NCBI GenBank assembly: GCA_033558025.1
Contig: JAUCEF010000011.1
Span: 1,240,001 to 1,304,000 of the forward strand
Source of the DNA: Phytophthora sp. 'mugwort'
Lineage: Eukaryota; Oomycota; Peronosporomycetes; Peronosporales; Peronosporaceae
Reading direction: 5' to 3'
Length of the DNA stretch: 64,000 nt
The notes under the pieces were generated by a model. The model made no database searches. It saw only the letters and a list, made by a program, of their open reading frames with translations, and was not told the origin of the DNA. The position numbers were made by a program, and so were the translations under genes. Positions 1 through 11,900 of the stretch are shown here, in pieces. Within the stretch, counting starts at the first letter, position 1, and each line of letters opens with the position of its first letter.

Positions 1-55
1 GACAATATACTCTTTCTCTCTCTTCTACAGTACAAACATTTGGGATTCTTTCTGC

Positions 56-1486
56 TTATTCGTCGTAAATGATGAACGTCGAGTTGCTGATGTCTCTACG
101 ACGCGAGGGCTGGCCCAGCTCGCCGCGTCGGATCTCATCCGGGTTATTCCTGGAGTGTAGGATGCAACTCAGACAGACCTTGACGCGGATCGACTCCGAG
201 TCTACGAGCACGGGCATCTTGCGACAGCAGCGCCCGCAACTCGATTCGCCGCAGAGACGGCAGCTGTGGCGCTTCCGGAGGAAGGAGAAGGCGTGCTGAC
301 AAACGTTGCAGTTCCGTTGCTGCGTGTCCTTATCTCCGCTCGTGAAAGAGCGATGCTTGCGGTTCATCTCCCGGTTGCTTTGGGGCAGAAGGTGGTTTCC
401 GATGCTCGTCTTCTCGGCATGAGCACGCAGATTAGCGAGCCGCACTCCTGCCTGCTCTAGCCAATGCGAGCGCTTGCTGGATGAACACCTGCTCTTTGGG
501 TCGAGATGCGACGCGAACGTCATCTCCACGACACCTGGTGTAGCTGTCTCTACCACCGTATACACCTCGCAGCGGATCGATGCACGCACATACTTGGACG
601 ATGGTCGCAGCTCCGGCACGCGAATGGACTCGAGGATGCGGTAGCCGATCAGCTTGCCATTGGCTGTGGTGCTTACGTCCGTGTAGTCCAAGTAGACGAG
701 GTCCAGAGGCGTCGTGCCGAATGGATTCTTCATAGCCTGGTACTTGAGTCCGCAGTGAAAATAGCGCGAGTTTGTGGGTTGTGCACATGACGCCAGCACC
801 TTGGCCTCGATAACCTGGTCGGCACCCAGAATGATCTTCTGTCCGGCCGCGAACGCTTCTGTGCTCTCCCCTGCGGCCAAAACGGACATGACGTTCTTCA
901 CCGACGAGTTCACATGCGTCACAGCGCGCACTTCGCACCGTGACCGCTTGGATTTGAACAACTGCACACCATTCTTCACCTTGGTAGCCTCCCAATTGGT
1001 GCCGATAGCGTCGCACTCTTCAGCTGGACAAATATTGCTAGGCTCACGGATATCGTCGGTTGGGTCGTCGGATGCAAAGGCCAGCGCGATACTATGTCTT
1101 TGCTTGATGTAGCTGAAGCAGCCGGCCTTCTGTGCGGCGCTGAGTAACGAGGTATCCTCCGAGGCCACTCGCATGCCCAAGGTATCGCGATCTTCGGCAG
1201 AAACTGCCGACCTGCATCGAACTTTGTCCATAGAGTGGGGACCATTGGAAAGGTAGCTGTCCTGCACAATATCGCCGTCCTCTTCGTCGCCGCTGCCGCT
1301 GTCATCGAGCACGTGCTCGCCCTTCTGATTGCCCAACACACCGCCGAAAAGGGGCGTGGCTCCTAGTCGCTGCTGCAGACCTGTCCAGAGTTCCTGTCGT
1401 TTACCCACATGCTTACGGATGTCGGAGCTCCTCGCCACGCTCTCGCTGGTTCTATATGACGAACGATGCATCACCTCGCTGGCCAT
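56..1486 (-). CDS. FYVE zinc-finger protein, oomycete START-FYVE type
   Basis: Single-exon ORF of 476 residues, complete from Met (MASEVMHRSS) to stop. The C-terminal part, about residues 388-445, carries the spaced cysteine pairs of a FYVE finger (CNVCQHAF, then RKRHSCRLCG, CGRCCRKMP, VCLSC). FYVE fingers bind phosphatidylinositol 3-phosphate on endosomes. Here the basic core reads RHSCR instead of the usual RHHCR and no WxxD motif is visible, so lipid binding may be altered. The middle (about 150-350), with an LDLVYLDYTDV stretch and GYRILESIRVPE, resembles the START-like region that precedes FYVE fingers in many oomycete proteins; that is family knowledge, not proof. No signal peptide or membrane segment is seen. 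It is probably a peripheral membrane or lipid-sensing protein with unknown partners. Confidence 0.85.
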   Translation of the reverse strand: MASEVMHRSSYRTSESVARSSDIRKHVGKRQELWTGLQQRLGATPLFGGVLGNQKGEHVLDDSGSGDEEDGDIVQDSYLSNGPHSMDKVRCRSAVSAEDRDTLGMRVASEDTSLLSAAQKAGCFSYIKQRHSIALAFASDDPTDDIREPSNICPAEECDAIGTNWEATKVKNGVQLFKSKRSRCEVRAVTHVNSSVKNVMSVLAAGESTEAFAAGQKIILGADQVIEAKVLASCAQPTNSRYFHCGLKYQAMKNPFGTTPLDLVYLDYTDVSTTANGKLIGYRILESIRVPELRPSSKYVRASIRCEVYTVVETATPGVVEMTFASHLDPKSRCSSSKRSHWLEQAGVRLANLRAHAEKTSIGNHLLPQSNREMNRKHRSFTSGDKDTQQRNCNVCQHAFSFLRKRHSCRLCGESSCGRCCRKMPVLVDSESIRVKVCLSCILHSRNNPDEIRRGELGQPSRRRDISNSTFIIYDE

Positions 1487-2792
1487 TGCCGTCTGTTGTG
1501 TGTAAGGTCTGTCGTAGAATGTCTCGGTTCAAAGCTTCCTGTGTCCCTTGGGCGTGCGTCGCGTTGTCACTAGTCGTGAACAAACCTCAACGCAGGTTTC
1601 CGACTCCTTACCGACTGACTATACCAAAATGAAAGACGAAGAGCGTTCGTTCACACGAGCAGCGTTTTTCACTTATGAAAGGCTGCAGAACTACGACGGA
1701 CGCGGCATGTCGCTGACGATCATATGGCTCTTAAGCGTTTCGCGTCGTGACTGGCTGCTGGCTTGAAGGCAGCTCAAGGATCGGGCTCCGTCAGCACGCT
1801 AGCACCATCTGCGATGAACGGCGAGGTTTCGATTCCCCTTCTCCTTCTGGTGTTCCTCAATACCGCCTTCTGCTATGCTACCAGACAGCTGGTAAACGCC
1901 AACTTCTTGGCTCGAAGCTCTTCTTTCTCGCGGCACAACGACAGCCCATAGACTGGTAGCTCAACTCGCCCCGCCGAAACTCAAAGGATGCACAACCAGT
2001 TGCGGCTGAGTGAAAAGAAAGTCATACATATCACTCGAGGGGATAGATAGACCATGCGCCGTCTTCAATTGGTGACTCGTTCCGTCGCTCGCCGAAGAAT
2101 CCACTCGGCAATGCGTCCGAGCGCTAGCTGATTGCCGTACATGTACTATGGCACGATCCCCACTTTCAATCCTGAAGCTAAAGTACGTGGTGGATGATTG
2201 TGTCCATTTGCCTAGTATTTTTTGTCAGGCAAAGCTACATTTCATGATCCTGTCTGCAGCAGCATGAGCTCAGCTCAGAGCTGGGCGAAACAGGCGTGTC
2301 GCGCCGCGATGCTATAATAGTGTAGAGCGTTCGCGCGCGCCGCACCGAAGCGGTAGTTTAATAATCGTGTGTGCATTACGAAGCCGATACAAACGTTCAT
2401 TTCGCCGCCATCGACCTGCAGTCCGATGATGACAAATAATCGGCCATCTCGATCCATGCGGTGACAACCCACATGACTGGCACGTGCATTACGCGAAGTT
2501 GGCTGCACGTGTATTGCAACAACAACATGATCTCGTGTGCTCGGGCACAGCGAGACGGCCCGCATTGCCTCTGCAGACGCGTCCCGGCCACAATAGCACA
2601 GAACTTTATGGCTACGACAGCGCACTTCAATTTCCTGAGTACCTGCGCTACTGTACTGAACTACAAGCAGATCCCCGTGACCCACAAAATCTCGGAACCT
2701 GACGCCATCGCGCGTACGTTATAAAGCGAATTTGTTTGAGAGGGTTTCCTACAAGAGAACGTAACAGTGCTTATGTGTCTACAGTGAACGCT
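1487..2792. other. Intergenic region with one doubtful small secreted ORF
   Basis: No convincing conserved gene. The only ORF worth noting runs 1814-1951 (+), 45 residues. It starts MNGEVSIPLLLLVFLNTAF, a plausible signal peptide ending near CYA, followed by about 25 polar residues and no RxLR motif. A GT dinucleotide after the signal peptide could be an intron donor, but I cannot find a matching downstream exon. Other ORFs here have no coding character. Confidence 0.3.
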
Positions 2793-3291
2793 ATGGCTCC
2801 AAAAGACGGTGAGTCCAAGGCTGTGACTCTCCCCAAGGAGCTCGAAGCTCTCGAAGAGACAATGGAGCAGCTCTACAAGTGTATCGACGGTGCCAGTTCC
2901 TTCCTGTGCAATACAGCATCAGAAGATACCATTTGAGTGGTAAGGGATTCGACGCAAAAAGGCTCATACGTACTAGCGGACAATTTCGGACAATTTCTGT
3001 GAAGATGCTGCCATTTTTTGGTTTTGTGGTTGGTTACCACGTCTCAGTTTACCGGGAAGAAAAGCATACCAAGTATCTTTCCAAAGGTGAACAATACGGG
3101 CCGCAAATTTGGTGGATGGCGATGATGATCCCTCGGGCTCGTCTCCAACTCTTTCCGTTTTCACGGGTTCAAATGGTGCAGACAGTTGTGACTGCAGGTA
3201 CTGAAGTTAATTAACACTGCGCCACAAAAGGCTCAAGGCCGACCGAAGAAAGGCAAGAAACGGCGAGTGCGTGGATTTCATCGTTATCAAT
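2793..3291 (+). pseudogene. Unrecognised small gene relic
   Basis: A coding-like start (Met at 2793, MAPKDGESKAVTLPKELEAL, acidic and probably helical) runs about 47 residues to a TGA at 2934. The same frame stays coding-like for about 23 codons after the stop. Near 3115-3205 another frame gives VDGDDDPSGSSPTL. At 3220-3291 a third frame gives a basic tail (GRPKKGKKRRVRGFHRYQ) ending in TAA. I could not connect these with canonical introns. It is either a decayed gene or a multi-exon gene I could not resolve. No family was recognised. Confidence 0.3.
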
Positions 3292-3382
3292 AAATTCACC
3301 AACGTACAGCACGCTACAGCCACAGGCATCGTGCTATCCGCTTAACGGACCCCGCACCAACCCGACGACAATGCGGCACCGC

Positions 3383-5758
3383 TTACTCGTCATCCTCGTC
3401 GTCCTCGTCGTCCTCATCCTCGCCCTCATCCTCGAAGGAGTTGAGCGGCACGGAAAACAGACGCATGATAGGCTTGTTCGGGTCCTTCATGACCACATAC
3501 TTGCCCTCGGGCTGCTCCAGCAGCAGCTCTGACAGCATCTTGATAATGCCCCACGTGTTGTTCTGGTTGAGTGCGATCTGCGTCGCGAACGTGCTCGGGT
3601 TGTACGACTGCATGCCCAGCACCACGTGCGAGTACGGGTCCTTGAAATTGGAGCGCGATACGAAGCCCAGCTTCATCTCGTCCACGCCGCCCAGCAGCGC
3701 CTGTGCCGTCCACTTGGCCAGCTTGCACGAATTGTTCTTAAGCTCGTTCGCCAAGATGGCACCACGCTGTAAGAAAATAAAATATAGCACAAGTTAGTTA
3801 CGGTAGTTTATAGCATAATAATCTTCATGAAACATGCAGATACAAGAAGGATATCGAAGCGGCGGTGGTTCAGTCTCTCCTCAAATGAAGCTATCCTCAC
3901 GAGGAGTATAGGAATAGCGTATATATAAAGTTGTGGGCATTCATCGAGCACCGCACCGCACATCATACACACACATACACTCCATGTCATACAGCTAGGT
4001 CTGTGGCAGGCAAACTCTCCTCGCTTTCATGCTTCCTCATCAACAATGTAGGATTAGCGATTCTGAAAATATTGTCATTCATTGAGTTTGCCAGCCATTT
4101 TCCCTGCAACGTATACGGAGTTAGGTCCCAAATTAGCAGTAAAGTACTCTCATCCTTTTCACTTTTCCTCATCAATAGTGTAGGATTAGCGATTCTGAAA
4201 ATATTGTCAATCATTGAGTACAAACCGCTCAAACAAACATGCAAAATATACATAAGTCCTCCTCATGCAGTACAGTTCTGTAGCAGACTTTCATCGCATC
4301 CATTCTCCTCAACAACAGTGTAGGAATAGCGTATATAGAATATGAACAATCATCAAGTCTGCCACACAGAGCCACCCACAAGCACGTCCACATCCACACG
4401 AACATACAAAAATGCACACACACAATTGGCCACAAGGCCAGAATTGCATCATCACGCACCTGAGAGTCGATTTTCTTGCGCCATTCAATGGAGCCCGGGA
4501 ACTTGGGGTCGTACTCGTTGAGCGCGAACGTCGACACGTACTGCTGCTTGCCCTTCTTACGGGACACGCTCTGCACCTCGCAACGGGCCACCAGATTGAG
4601 GCCACCGCCCAGGTCGAACTTACGGTAACGATAGGCATTGCTAGCGGGCTTGGCGTCATCGCTGGCGAACGGGTTAGCGTCATCGAACTTCTTGTAGAAA
4701 GCTCCATTGCCGCTCTTGAGCACTTGCTGTGACAGGTTCTGATTAATCATGGTGGCCTCGAGGCTCAGACGGTCCGGATGGTTCATGTGCTCCGGGTCGT
4801 CCTGTTTGGGCGGGTCCGAGGCGTTCTCATTAACTGAGAGCAGATCGAAGTTGGACGCATCGCGCTTGTCGAAGAACACCATGTTGTTCACCCGCTGCAC
4901 CACGATATCCCACGGAAACACGGAGCGCGTGCAGACCATGAGGTGTGACAGGATGGCGTCCGTGGCGAACACGGTGGCCTCTCCCTGCTGTGCGAGTTCT
5001 TCGATGACCGGGTCGTCCGTTGTGGTGACGTAGTAGAAGTCACGGTCGTCGTAGCGGTGTACACGCGTGCTGGTGCGGCTGGTGAGGCGGTCGAAGACGG
5101 CGTCGTACTCGCGCAGCTCGCCACACCACTTGAGGTCCTCGCTCTTGGGGATGTTGGCCTGCAGTTTGGTAAGCTGCTGCATCTCGAACTGGTCGATGAG
5201 GTTCCAGCTGGCCTGAACCGTGACGGAGGCCGCACGCTCGACTTGCGCCTCGTCGCGACGGCGGAAGGTGAAAGCGCGGCGTGCGTTGCTCAGACGGTCC
5301 CAGCGCTTGTTCTGCTTCTGCATGCCCTTCATGCGTAGCTGCGCAGAGGACGTGGTGGGGGCATTCGGGTCCGGCTTGTCGTTGAAGCTGCCGCGACCTC
5401 CGAAGCGTCCACCGCGTCCTCCGAAGCGCCCGCCACGTCCACCGAAGCGCTGCTGGTTCCACGTGGGTCGTAGGCGGTCCTCCGTCTTAGGACGCGTGCC
5501 CTTCGACGTGTCCACCAGCTGGAAGGTGGCGTCCTCCTTCGAGTCGTGCTTGTACTGGAACTCCGCGTTCACGCCCGACGGGTCGCGCGCGTAGCGGGAA
5601 CCGCGCGGCGCATAGTTCGACACAAAGTCGGCGGCCTTGCCCAGCTTGTCGCCCTTGTTAAATGGTGCGTAGGGGATGTTGAGGAACTGCTCCGGCAGTG
5701 CCGTGGGCCCCCAGCCGTTTGCGTTCACGTCCACACGTGGGGTATCATACGAAGCCAT
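3383..5758 (-). CDS. eIF3d: Translation initiation factor eIF3 subunit D
   Basis: Two exons: 5758-4460 and 3766-3383, with an unusually long 693-bp intron (GT at 4459, AG ending at 3767). The join gives [15 protein letters not shown], phase 0, and a protein of 560 residues, close to animal eIF3d (about 550). The start follows the sequence [18 protein letters not shown]; an in-frame upstream Met at 5851 is less likely because homology begins at MASYD. Visible features are an RGG-rich stretch ([14 protein letters not shown]) near residue 140, the cap-binding-type core with [21 protein letters not shown], the C-terminal [21 protein letters not shown] block, and a long acidic tail. The factor is part of the eIF3 complex on the 40S ribosome and can bind mRNA caps. 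The intron contains a degenerate tandem repeat, listed separately. Confidence 0.97.
3875..4362. repeat. Four-copy degenerate tandem repeat in eIF3d intron
   Basis: Four units share the core TAGGATTAGCG / TAGGAATAGCG at 3909, 4049, 4181 and 4321, a spacing of 132-140 bp. Each core is preceded by a TCCTCA-type pyrimidine stretch and followed by CATTCATYGAG or CAATCATYRAG. Units 2 and 3 are most alike (GGATTAGCGATTCTGAAAAT); units 1 and 4 share GGAATAGCGTATATA. Almost the whole intron consists of this array, which explains its exceptional length. Confidence 0.75.
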
Positions 5759-5767
5759 GGCGAGATA

Positions 5768-5777
5768 TGTGAATGAT
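5768..5777 (-). promoter_or_regulatory. Initiator-like motif upstream of eIF3d
   Basis: On the minus strand the sequence TCATTCACAT lies about 10-20 bp before the eIF3d start codon. It resembles the oomycete initiator (core TCATTY). The position, very close to the ATG, suits the short leaders known from Phytophthora. This is a motif match only. Confidence 0.25.
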
Positions 5778-5968
5778 ACACGCAAGGGGGTCAATAATGA
5801 CAGAGGGGAGAGCTCGTCGGCACCAGTCAAAGTAAAGGAGGCTACTGCCACGTGACTGTTGTGTCATTTGTATTCTTTAGTCTACCGGTAAAGCCACTTT
5901 ATGTTAAGTAATTTACATAAGTTGTTCGGAACAAAAAGCAATGTCTGACTTAAGTACGATTGGTGTTC

Positions 5969-7549
5969 CTACTCGATGGCTTCGACTGCTTCCGGAGTCA
6001 AGGGCTTCACCAGCGGCTTGTTGCGATAATCGACGTCTCGCAGATACCCCTCAACTCTAGCGGCGATTTTGCCGTGTGCCCACTGCAGTTGCGGCGTGTC
6101 ACGCTTGCTCGGGTAGTACATATCGGCACAGTGTGCGGTGCCTTCGATAAATACAGCCTCAGCCGAGTATGAATGTAACTTCGTCGAGTTCTGCACTGCC
6201 AACGCGTGCCATGGGTCGATGGTGCCGCTTGGGAACGTCACACCTTCCACTTCGATACCGAGCGAGCCGTAGTCGAGTTTTGCACCAGCGACGTCCGGGG
6301 CCACGTCCATTTGATACACACGCTTGCAGATCTCTGTGCCGACGTTGGCTTCGGTGACAGCACGAAGCGCATGGAACGGAGACCGCACGCTCGTCGTTGT
6401 CTGGAAGTAGCCGAACTCGTTGCACGTCTGATACACCCACTGGCGAGCGCTGCTCTTGCCGTCAAACTGGTCTCGACTCAGCACCTCGACAGTCCCATTT
6501 GGTGCCCCTTGAAACTTGGAGTCAAGGCAGTCGCCAACGCGAGTCTTGTTAATGAACGATGCCAGCTTGTCCAGCGCATCGCCCGGTTCAGTAAAGTGTT
6601 TACAGACTTCATCCAGCGTCATGACACCCTCGTGGATAGCATTGTACTGCGCGATATCCTGGAACGCCCCCATCACGGAAGACTCGAAAACAGAGTCGTC
6701 GAATTCGTTGGTCATCGGGTAGCAAGGTTTGAATAACTCCTCAACTTTATCGCGACCTTGTTTCCCACTGTCCAGGAGCTGTCCGAGCTGCGTCACAGCC
6801 TGCTCTACTTCATGGTAGCATTCTCCACCTCCAAAGTACCTCAATCCATCACCAACGACCTCCATGTACTCATAGAAATCCGTTTTCGCATGCACCGGGG
6901 CCGAACTCGCCACAGTTCCAGCAAACAGCGCCGGGTATTTCAGCTTCACCCACGCCGCCAGATTCCCCGGGTAGCTCCCGCCAAACGCTACCCACTTCTC
7001 GTCCGTCAGGCCGTACTTGTCCGTCACGAATGAATGGAAATGTGCCATGTCCGCCAATGCCTGTTCACTCGAAAGGTACGCCAGATTGGGTAAACTCATG
7101 TCATCTGTCGGGTACGACTTGCCATAGAACCGGTGTTCCAGTGCCAGCAGTAGCGCACGATGCTGCTCGGCCAGGTAGTGGACGAAGGTGCGGTTCGTAA
7201 TTGCCTTGGGACCAAGAGGTCCTTCCCCTCCGATGTAGAGGAAGATAGGGAACCCGTGGCCGCCCCAGAACTGCTCATTTACCTGATATCTTTGCTTCCA
7301 CGTCGTGCGCTTGGACACGGGGGTAAAGTGGTCCAAGATGGCGTTAGTGAAGTAGCTTTCCTGGACGGGGAACGGCACTGCGTCGTCCTCGGACTGATGC
7401 ACGTCGAACTGCACAAAGTATTCGTGGCCGCGGAAGTCCTGTAGACGCTGCAGATTGTGCGCTCGGACGCCCGAAGACTCGGTACGAACGGGCGACAGAC
7501 AGACGATCGCAATGAAGCAGAGGGCCAACAAGCCACGCAGCAACGTCAT
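5969..7549 (-). CDS. Serine carboxypeptidase S28 family (Pro-X carboxypeptidase-like)
   Basis: Single exon, 526 residues. I chose Met at 7549 because it begins a good signal peptide (MTLLRGLLALCFIAIVCLSP, cleavage near RTESS); the longer ORF up to 7681 adds only a non-homologous leader. Family S28 marks are seen in order: an EHRFYGKSYP block near 138-147, the nucleophile in GGSYPGNLAAW (Ser about 192), the Asp in GTIDPWHAL, and the His in EGTAHCADMY near the C terminus. Members cleave after proline near peptide C or N termini in lysosomes or outside the cell. This one is probably secreted or vacuolar. The complete triad suggests an active enzyme. It lies 210 bp upstream of eIF3d in the same direction, without operon logic. 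Confidence 0.93.
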   Translation of the reverse strand: MTLLRGLLALCFIAIVCLSPVRTESSGVRAHNLQRLQDFRGHEYFVQFDVHQSEDDAVPFPVQESYFTNAILDHFTPVSKRTTWKQRYQVNEQFWGGHGFPIFLYIGGEGPLGPKAITNRTFVHYLAEQHRALLLALEHRFYGKSYPTDDMSLPNLAYLSSEQALADMAHFHSFVTDKYGLTDEKWVAFGGSYPGNLAAWVKLKYPALFAGTVASSAPVHAKTDFYEYMEVVGDGLRYFGGGECYHEVEQAVTQLGQLLDSGKQGRDKVEELFKPCYPMTNEFDDSVFESSVMGAFQDIAQYNAIHEGVMTLDEVCKHFTEPGDALDKLASFINKTRVGDCLDSKFQGAPNGTVEVLSRDQFDGKSSARQWVYQTCNEFGYFQTTTSVRSPFHALRAVTEANVGTEICKRVYQMDVAPDVAGAKLDYGSLGIEVEGVTFPSGTIDPWHALAVQNSTKLHSYSAEAVFIEGTAHCADMYYPSKRDTPQLQWAHGKIAARVEGYLRDVDYRNKPLVKPLTPEAVEAIE

Positions 7550-7883
7550 GGCTGCTCTGGGATACTGCCGAATGTGGGGGTTAATGCTTGGCAGGAGGAG
7601 AGGACGCGGATCAGATCCGAGAATGACACAATCGATCTTGATGATTTGCAATCGGATCTGAGAGGGATGTAGCTGCTTCAACTTTGCGTTGGCTACATCC
7701 TTTCAGCAGTAATAGGAGATTCCTACTGAGAGTCGTATCCTCTTCTATTCTAGATGTGCTTATGTCATAAGACGGTGGATGTATGAATTCTCACATTACA
7801 CCCAAAACGACCTCAAATTGGAGATAAGACGAAAAGAAGCGCAGTTTATTTGCCCCCTAACTCTTCCCAAAAGTCCACGAAAC

Positions 7884-8891
7884 ATGCCTGATCGACAGAG
7901 ACCATTCGGCTCGTCTCGAACAGCATCAGACATGGTACGATCCCCTGCTACGTCTCGCACCCCATCGCGTCTGCCACGTCGACAGCGATCGTCGGAAGTG
8001 TTGAAGAAATACGCCTCCACGCGGAAGTTCGGGCGTCGGCATGAGCTGCAGCGAGAAGACGAGCATTTTCGAAACACTTCAATCGTCGTCTACTCGAAAC
8101 GAAACCCAGACGAAGAAGACACGGTCATGGCGGCTCAGGTAAGGAAGGATACCACGTACTTCGTCTAGACTTGAGTGAGTGATTATGCTTTGAGCGCAGT
8201 GGCGGATCATGGAGGCGCTGTCACAAGAGAAAGCGATTTTTAAACGGCTGGCGGCATTCATCAGTCGTACGCTCGGAACTGCCACTTGTCAAGACCCAAC
8301 AGTGATCTTAAACCACGTTCTGCTAGGCAATCGTGAAAATGCAGAAGACAGTCGACTGCTGAACCTCCTGGGCATCACCCATATTTGCAACTGCGCGATG
8401 CAAGTCGGCAACAGCTTTGAGGGCGAGTTCATTTACCTCAAGCTGAATTTGCACGACTCACATGACGAAGAACTCATCCCTCACTTCCAGACTGTCACTA
8501 AATTCATCAAACGTGTCGAGAGATTGCGAGGACGCGTACTCATCCACTGCATTTCGGGTGAGGACGTCGCATTGAGGCTTGCACTCATGCTATATCTAAT
8601 TACTCAATGACAAATTGTGTGTGTTTGTACCCATGTGCAGGTGCATCTCGGTCGCCCGCCCTTCTAATAGCATATTTAATGATCGACAAGAAGATTCCAT
8701 TACTACAAGCGTACAATATGGTGAAACGTAAGCGTCAGATCGTGCAACCTAATCAAACTTTCCGACTGCAGCTTGCCAAATACGAGCTCATGCTGTTCGG
8801 TGCCTCTTCCGTCGCTACAACTACTGACAAGGACTGGAACTTTTACGCGTGGAACGAGGTTAAAAACGAAAGGGGACTTCGCCGGAAATGA
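7884..8891 (+). CDS. Dual-specificity protein phosphatase
   Basis: Three exons: 7884-8138, 8200-8557, 8641-8891, total 287 residues. Introns of 61 and 83 bp have GT-AG ends. The second intron splits the Gly codon of the active-site loop, and splicing restores HCISG|ASRS, the HCxxGxSRS signature (Cys about 202, Arg about 208). The probable general acid Asp lies in LNLHDSHDEEL (about 171). The N-terminal 85 residues are basic and serine-rich (RTPSRLPRRQRSS) with no domain recognised and may direct localisation or docking. The phosphatase domain spans about 110-255, and FKRLAAFISRTLG and ICNCAMQVGN fit the family. It probably removes phosphate from Ser/Thr and Tyr of kinases such as MAPKs. The substrate is unknown. 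Confidence 0.92.
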
Positions 8892-8915
8892 ATTGATGAG
8901 TTTAGATCATTTTTT

Positions 8916-11900
8916 CTATGTGGATGTCAGCTCAAATCCGTACAAAAAATTTGTTCGGGTGCCCAGTAAACACCAACTGTAGACGAGCACAGGCGAACTA
9001 AACAGCGGACCTAAATCGCCATGAGTCTCGGTATTGTTTGCATTGATGGGAGGTTGTTTACCAGACGAATTGTCAGTATGGTAAATAATAGATCCTGTGT
9101 TTTCGTCACAAAAGTACAAATAACCGGTAGTGGTGGTCACACAGCAGACCAAGTCACAATTTTCTTCGGATACGGCACGCCGATTACGCGACCAGAGATT
9201 TGACAACTCGGCAGTAAGTCGAACAACCGTCGGGGATGCAAATACGGCGCCGTTCAGGCTGGTGGCCCATGCAAGTTCTCCGGTATGGCAATTAACCTTT
9301 CTCAGCTTGCCATCGTGAGAGCCAAATACGACGAATCCCGAGCGGTAGACGCAAGGTGAGCTGAAAATCGGCTTCTCGGTTGTGAAGTGCCAGCGAACGA
9401 CTCCAGAGGACATTGTCACTCCATAAAGCTGTCCGTCCGCGCAGCCCACAATCAACGTCTTAGACGTATTATCAGCATTTAATCCTGCAAACACTGGTGC
9501 AGGAAGTTGCAGTCTCCACTGTTCCTTAATGCTGCAGAACTTGTCCAATGCAGACGAAGCTGACGTTAAAGCCACAAGGTTCCCGTTTGTGGAAGCTGCA
9601 AAAAGCTGCTCCGACCAAGCGCAATAGAGGGGAGTCGAAAAGATGCTGCCGTGCGCGTCGACTATCCACCGCTGTTGACTCGTCACGGCATCCAAGCCGT
9701 ACAATTTGTGGTCGTATGCACCGCACACCACCAGTTTTTGCTGATCCATCACGACAACTGAAGCTTTGATAGTTCCCCCAGCTTTAAATTTCCACAGTGT
9801 TTCACCAGACTGCAAGTCCAGAGCAAAGAGAGACCCAGCATACGTCCCCACATACACCATTTCGTGCTTGATACTGAGAGCTGCAGACGCTTCAATGCGA
9901 TTATCAAGAGTGACCCGCCAAATTTCTCGTCCAGCCGCCTCCACATCAACACAAATTAGCTGGTACGAATGAGAACCAACAATCGCCCAGGTAGAAGACA
10001 CTGCGCCTTCATGATTACGACGCTGTACGACGAGGGGAGACGCATCGATGCACTTGCCTAAATCAACTCGCCATCCATTTCTCAACTCCCACGACAAGCT
10101 CAAAGACGACGTCGGAACAGTCTGGTTTGCTGACGAGATGTAGCACGTAGGCAGATAAATTCCTTTAACCTCCATAGATGTTTGATTATAGCGAGAGAAA
10201 AAGGTTAATTCGTCTTGCTGGCTTCTTCTCTGACGTCCAATGTTCGCGTTGTCGGTCGACTCAGTTGAAAGTACATGGTTAATCGTCTTCCTGCGTTTAA
10301 CCTCATCACGCTTCGGCTCTTCATCGTTGCGAGTTCGAGATTGTTGCAAACATTTCCCACGCTCTGAGTCCACGATCAACAGCACTTGGTCAAGTGTCAT
10401 ATCTAGCTGTAGCAACATATTGGTGGTAAAAAACAATATCGTTCCGTATAAAAACGTCGAGTGAACTTACCAAAATATGAGCAGACAGAGAAAGCGTACC
10501 AAATGTTTGGCGGAATTCGTGTACAAAAAGTGTCGCTAATAGCGAGTTTCCACCCAGCTCAGCGAAAGTTCGAGCTCGAACTGCTTCAAATCCACCATCT
10601 GACAAGGAGATACCGAGAGTCTCGGTCACTAATTTGACAAGGAGCATCTCCGTCGTGTCTTTATCTTTGTTGCTGGTCTTCAAGCTCGTCAACAGTTCGG
10701 GGTTAATATCTTCAGCTTCAACAAATAACCTCAGTGCTCGACGATCAACTTTTCCGTGAGCAAGCCGCGTCACTGCAGTAGACGGAACCACTAATAGTTC
10801 ATGTGGAATGTGTGTTGTTCCGTAATGCTCTGCTATCCAAGCGTGCAACGCTCTCATCGAAGGATATCGAGCAGCAATACTATTCCGCGCATTGCTGCTA
10901 ATAAGACACGCTACAATTCTCTGCTGAACGAGTGCATACTTGCTCACGTTCTTCGTAGTCATAAACGCGATCACTTGATAGTCGTCATCATGTTGTGGGT
11001 CTATCACAGTCTCTTTTAGTGCAGCTACCACGGCACGCTCCACTGCCTCTAAGTACACACGTTGTCCATGAATCTTTACGGCATTGTCCTTACGTCCACA
11101 AAAGTACAGATGTCCTTGATTCACCAAGCAAATATCCCCTGTGCAAACCCATCGTCTTGGTTGGACGACTGGTAGCTGTTTGCTATCGTTTTGACAGCCG
11201 TGAGATTCCTCTAAGTGCACAAAAACGTCGTCATGACCGACATATCCGAACGCTAATAGTGGCCCAGAGACGTACAGGATGCCTCTCGTGTCTGTAGATC
11301 GTTTAAACTCAGTGGTTCTATCTGACCACAGAAGTATTGATGACTCATCGATGGAGACCGGAACATTCTTGCCGAGATCATCGGATACGAGCAAGAGAGT
11401 CGTCTCAGTACCAATCACCCCTCGTCTATCGAGACTTGCGATAGGGACGCCATATTGTTGCCATTGAGCTATCTGAGCAGCAAGCAACGGTGCTTTTAAC
11501 TCCATACACGTAACGTCTCCACTCATCTCGGTACTACCTTTAAAGCAGAGCAGCTAGTTAGTAAAAGCCCGTGTAGTAGCGCATATTTTTTATAAAAACT
11601 CTCACCGTAGAGATTGAGTATCGCCACGTCTGGCAAATTAGCCGTGAATTGTTGCAACACATGAAGCTGCAATGACTCTCCACTGCTCAGCACATAACGA
11701 AGCCCAGACAAAGCCGACTGTCGATCCTTTGCTGTCGTTTGCAGTAGCAACATCTCCAGTACACTCGGCACTGCAGTGAAACGAGTCACTTTCTCGTCCC
11801 GGACAAGCTCGAGAAACCGCGTACTGTCGTCAAGCACGACGCTTTTCAACTGGAAAGGCGTCAATCTGCTGCTTCCTGTGTCGTGTCGAGGAGATTGCAA

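Noticed and set aside
432..1016. Minus-strand ORF of 194 codons overlapping the FYVE gene
   Set aside because: It is the alternative frame of the FYVE coding region with skewed Arg/Gly composition and no domain.
1814..1951. RxLR-type effector candidate
   Set aside because: A signal-peptide-like start exists, but no RxLR or dEER motif and only about 25 residues follow; kept only as a doubtful ORF.
3875..4362. CRISPR-like array
   Set aside because: Period of 132-140 bp with diverged units inside a spliced intron of a eukaryotic gene; no short identical repeats with unique spacers.
5040..5462. Minus-strand 140-codon ORF and plus-strand ORFs within eIF3d
   Set aside because: Shadows of the GC-rich eIF3d coding sequence; no homology.
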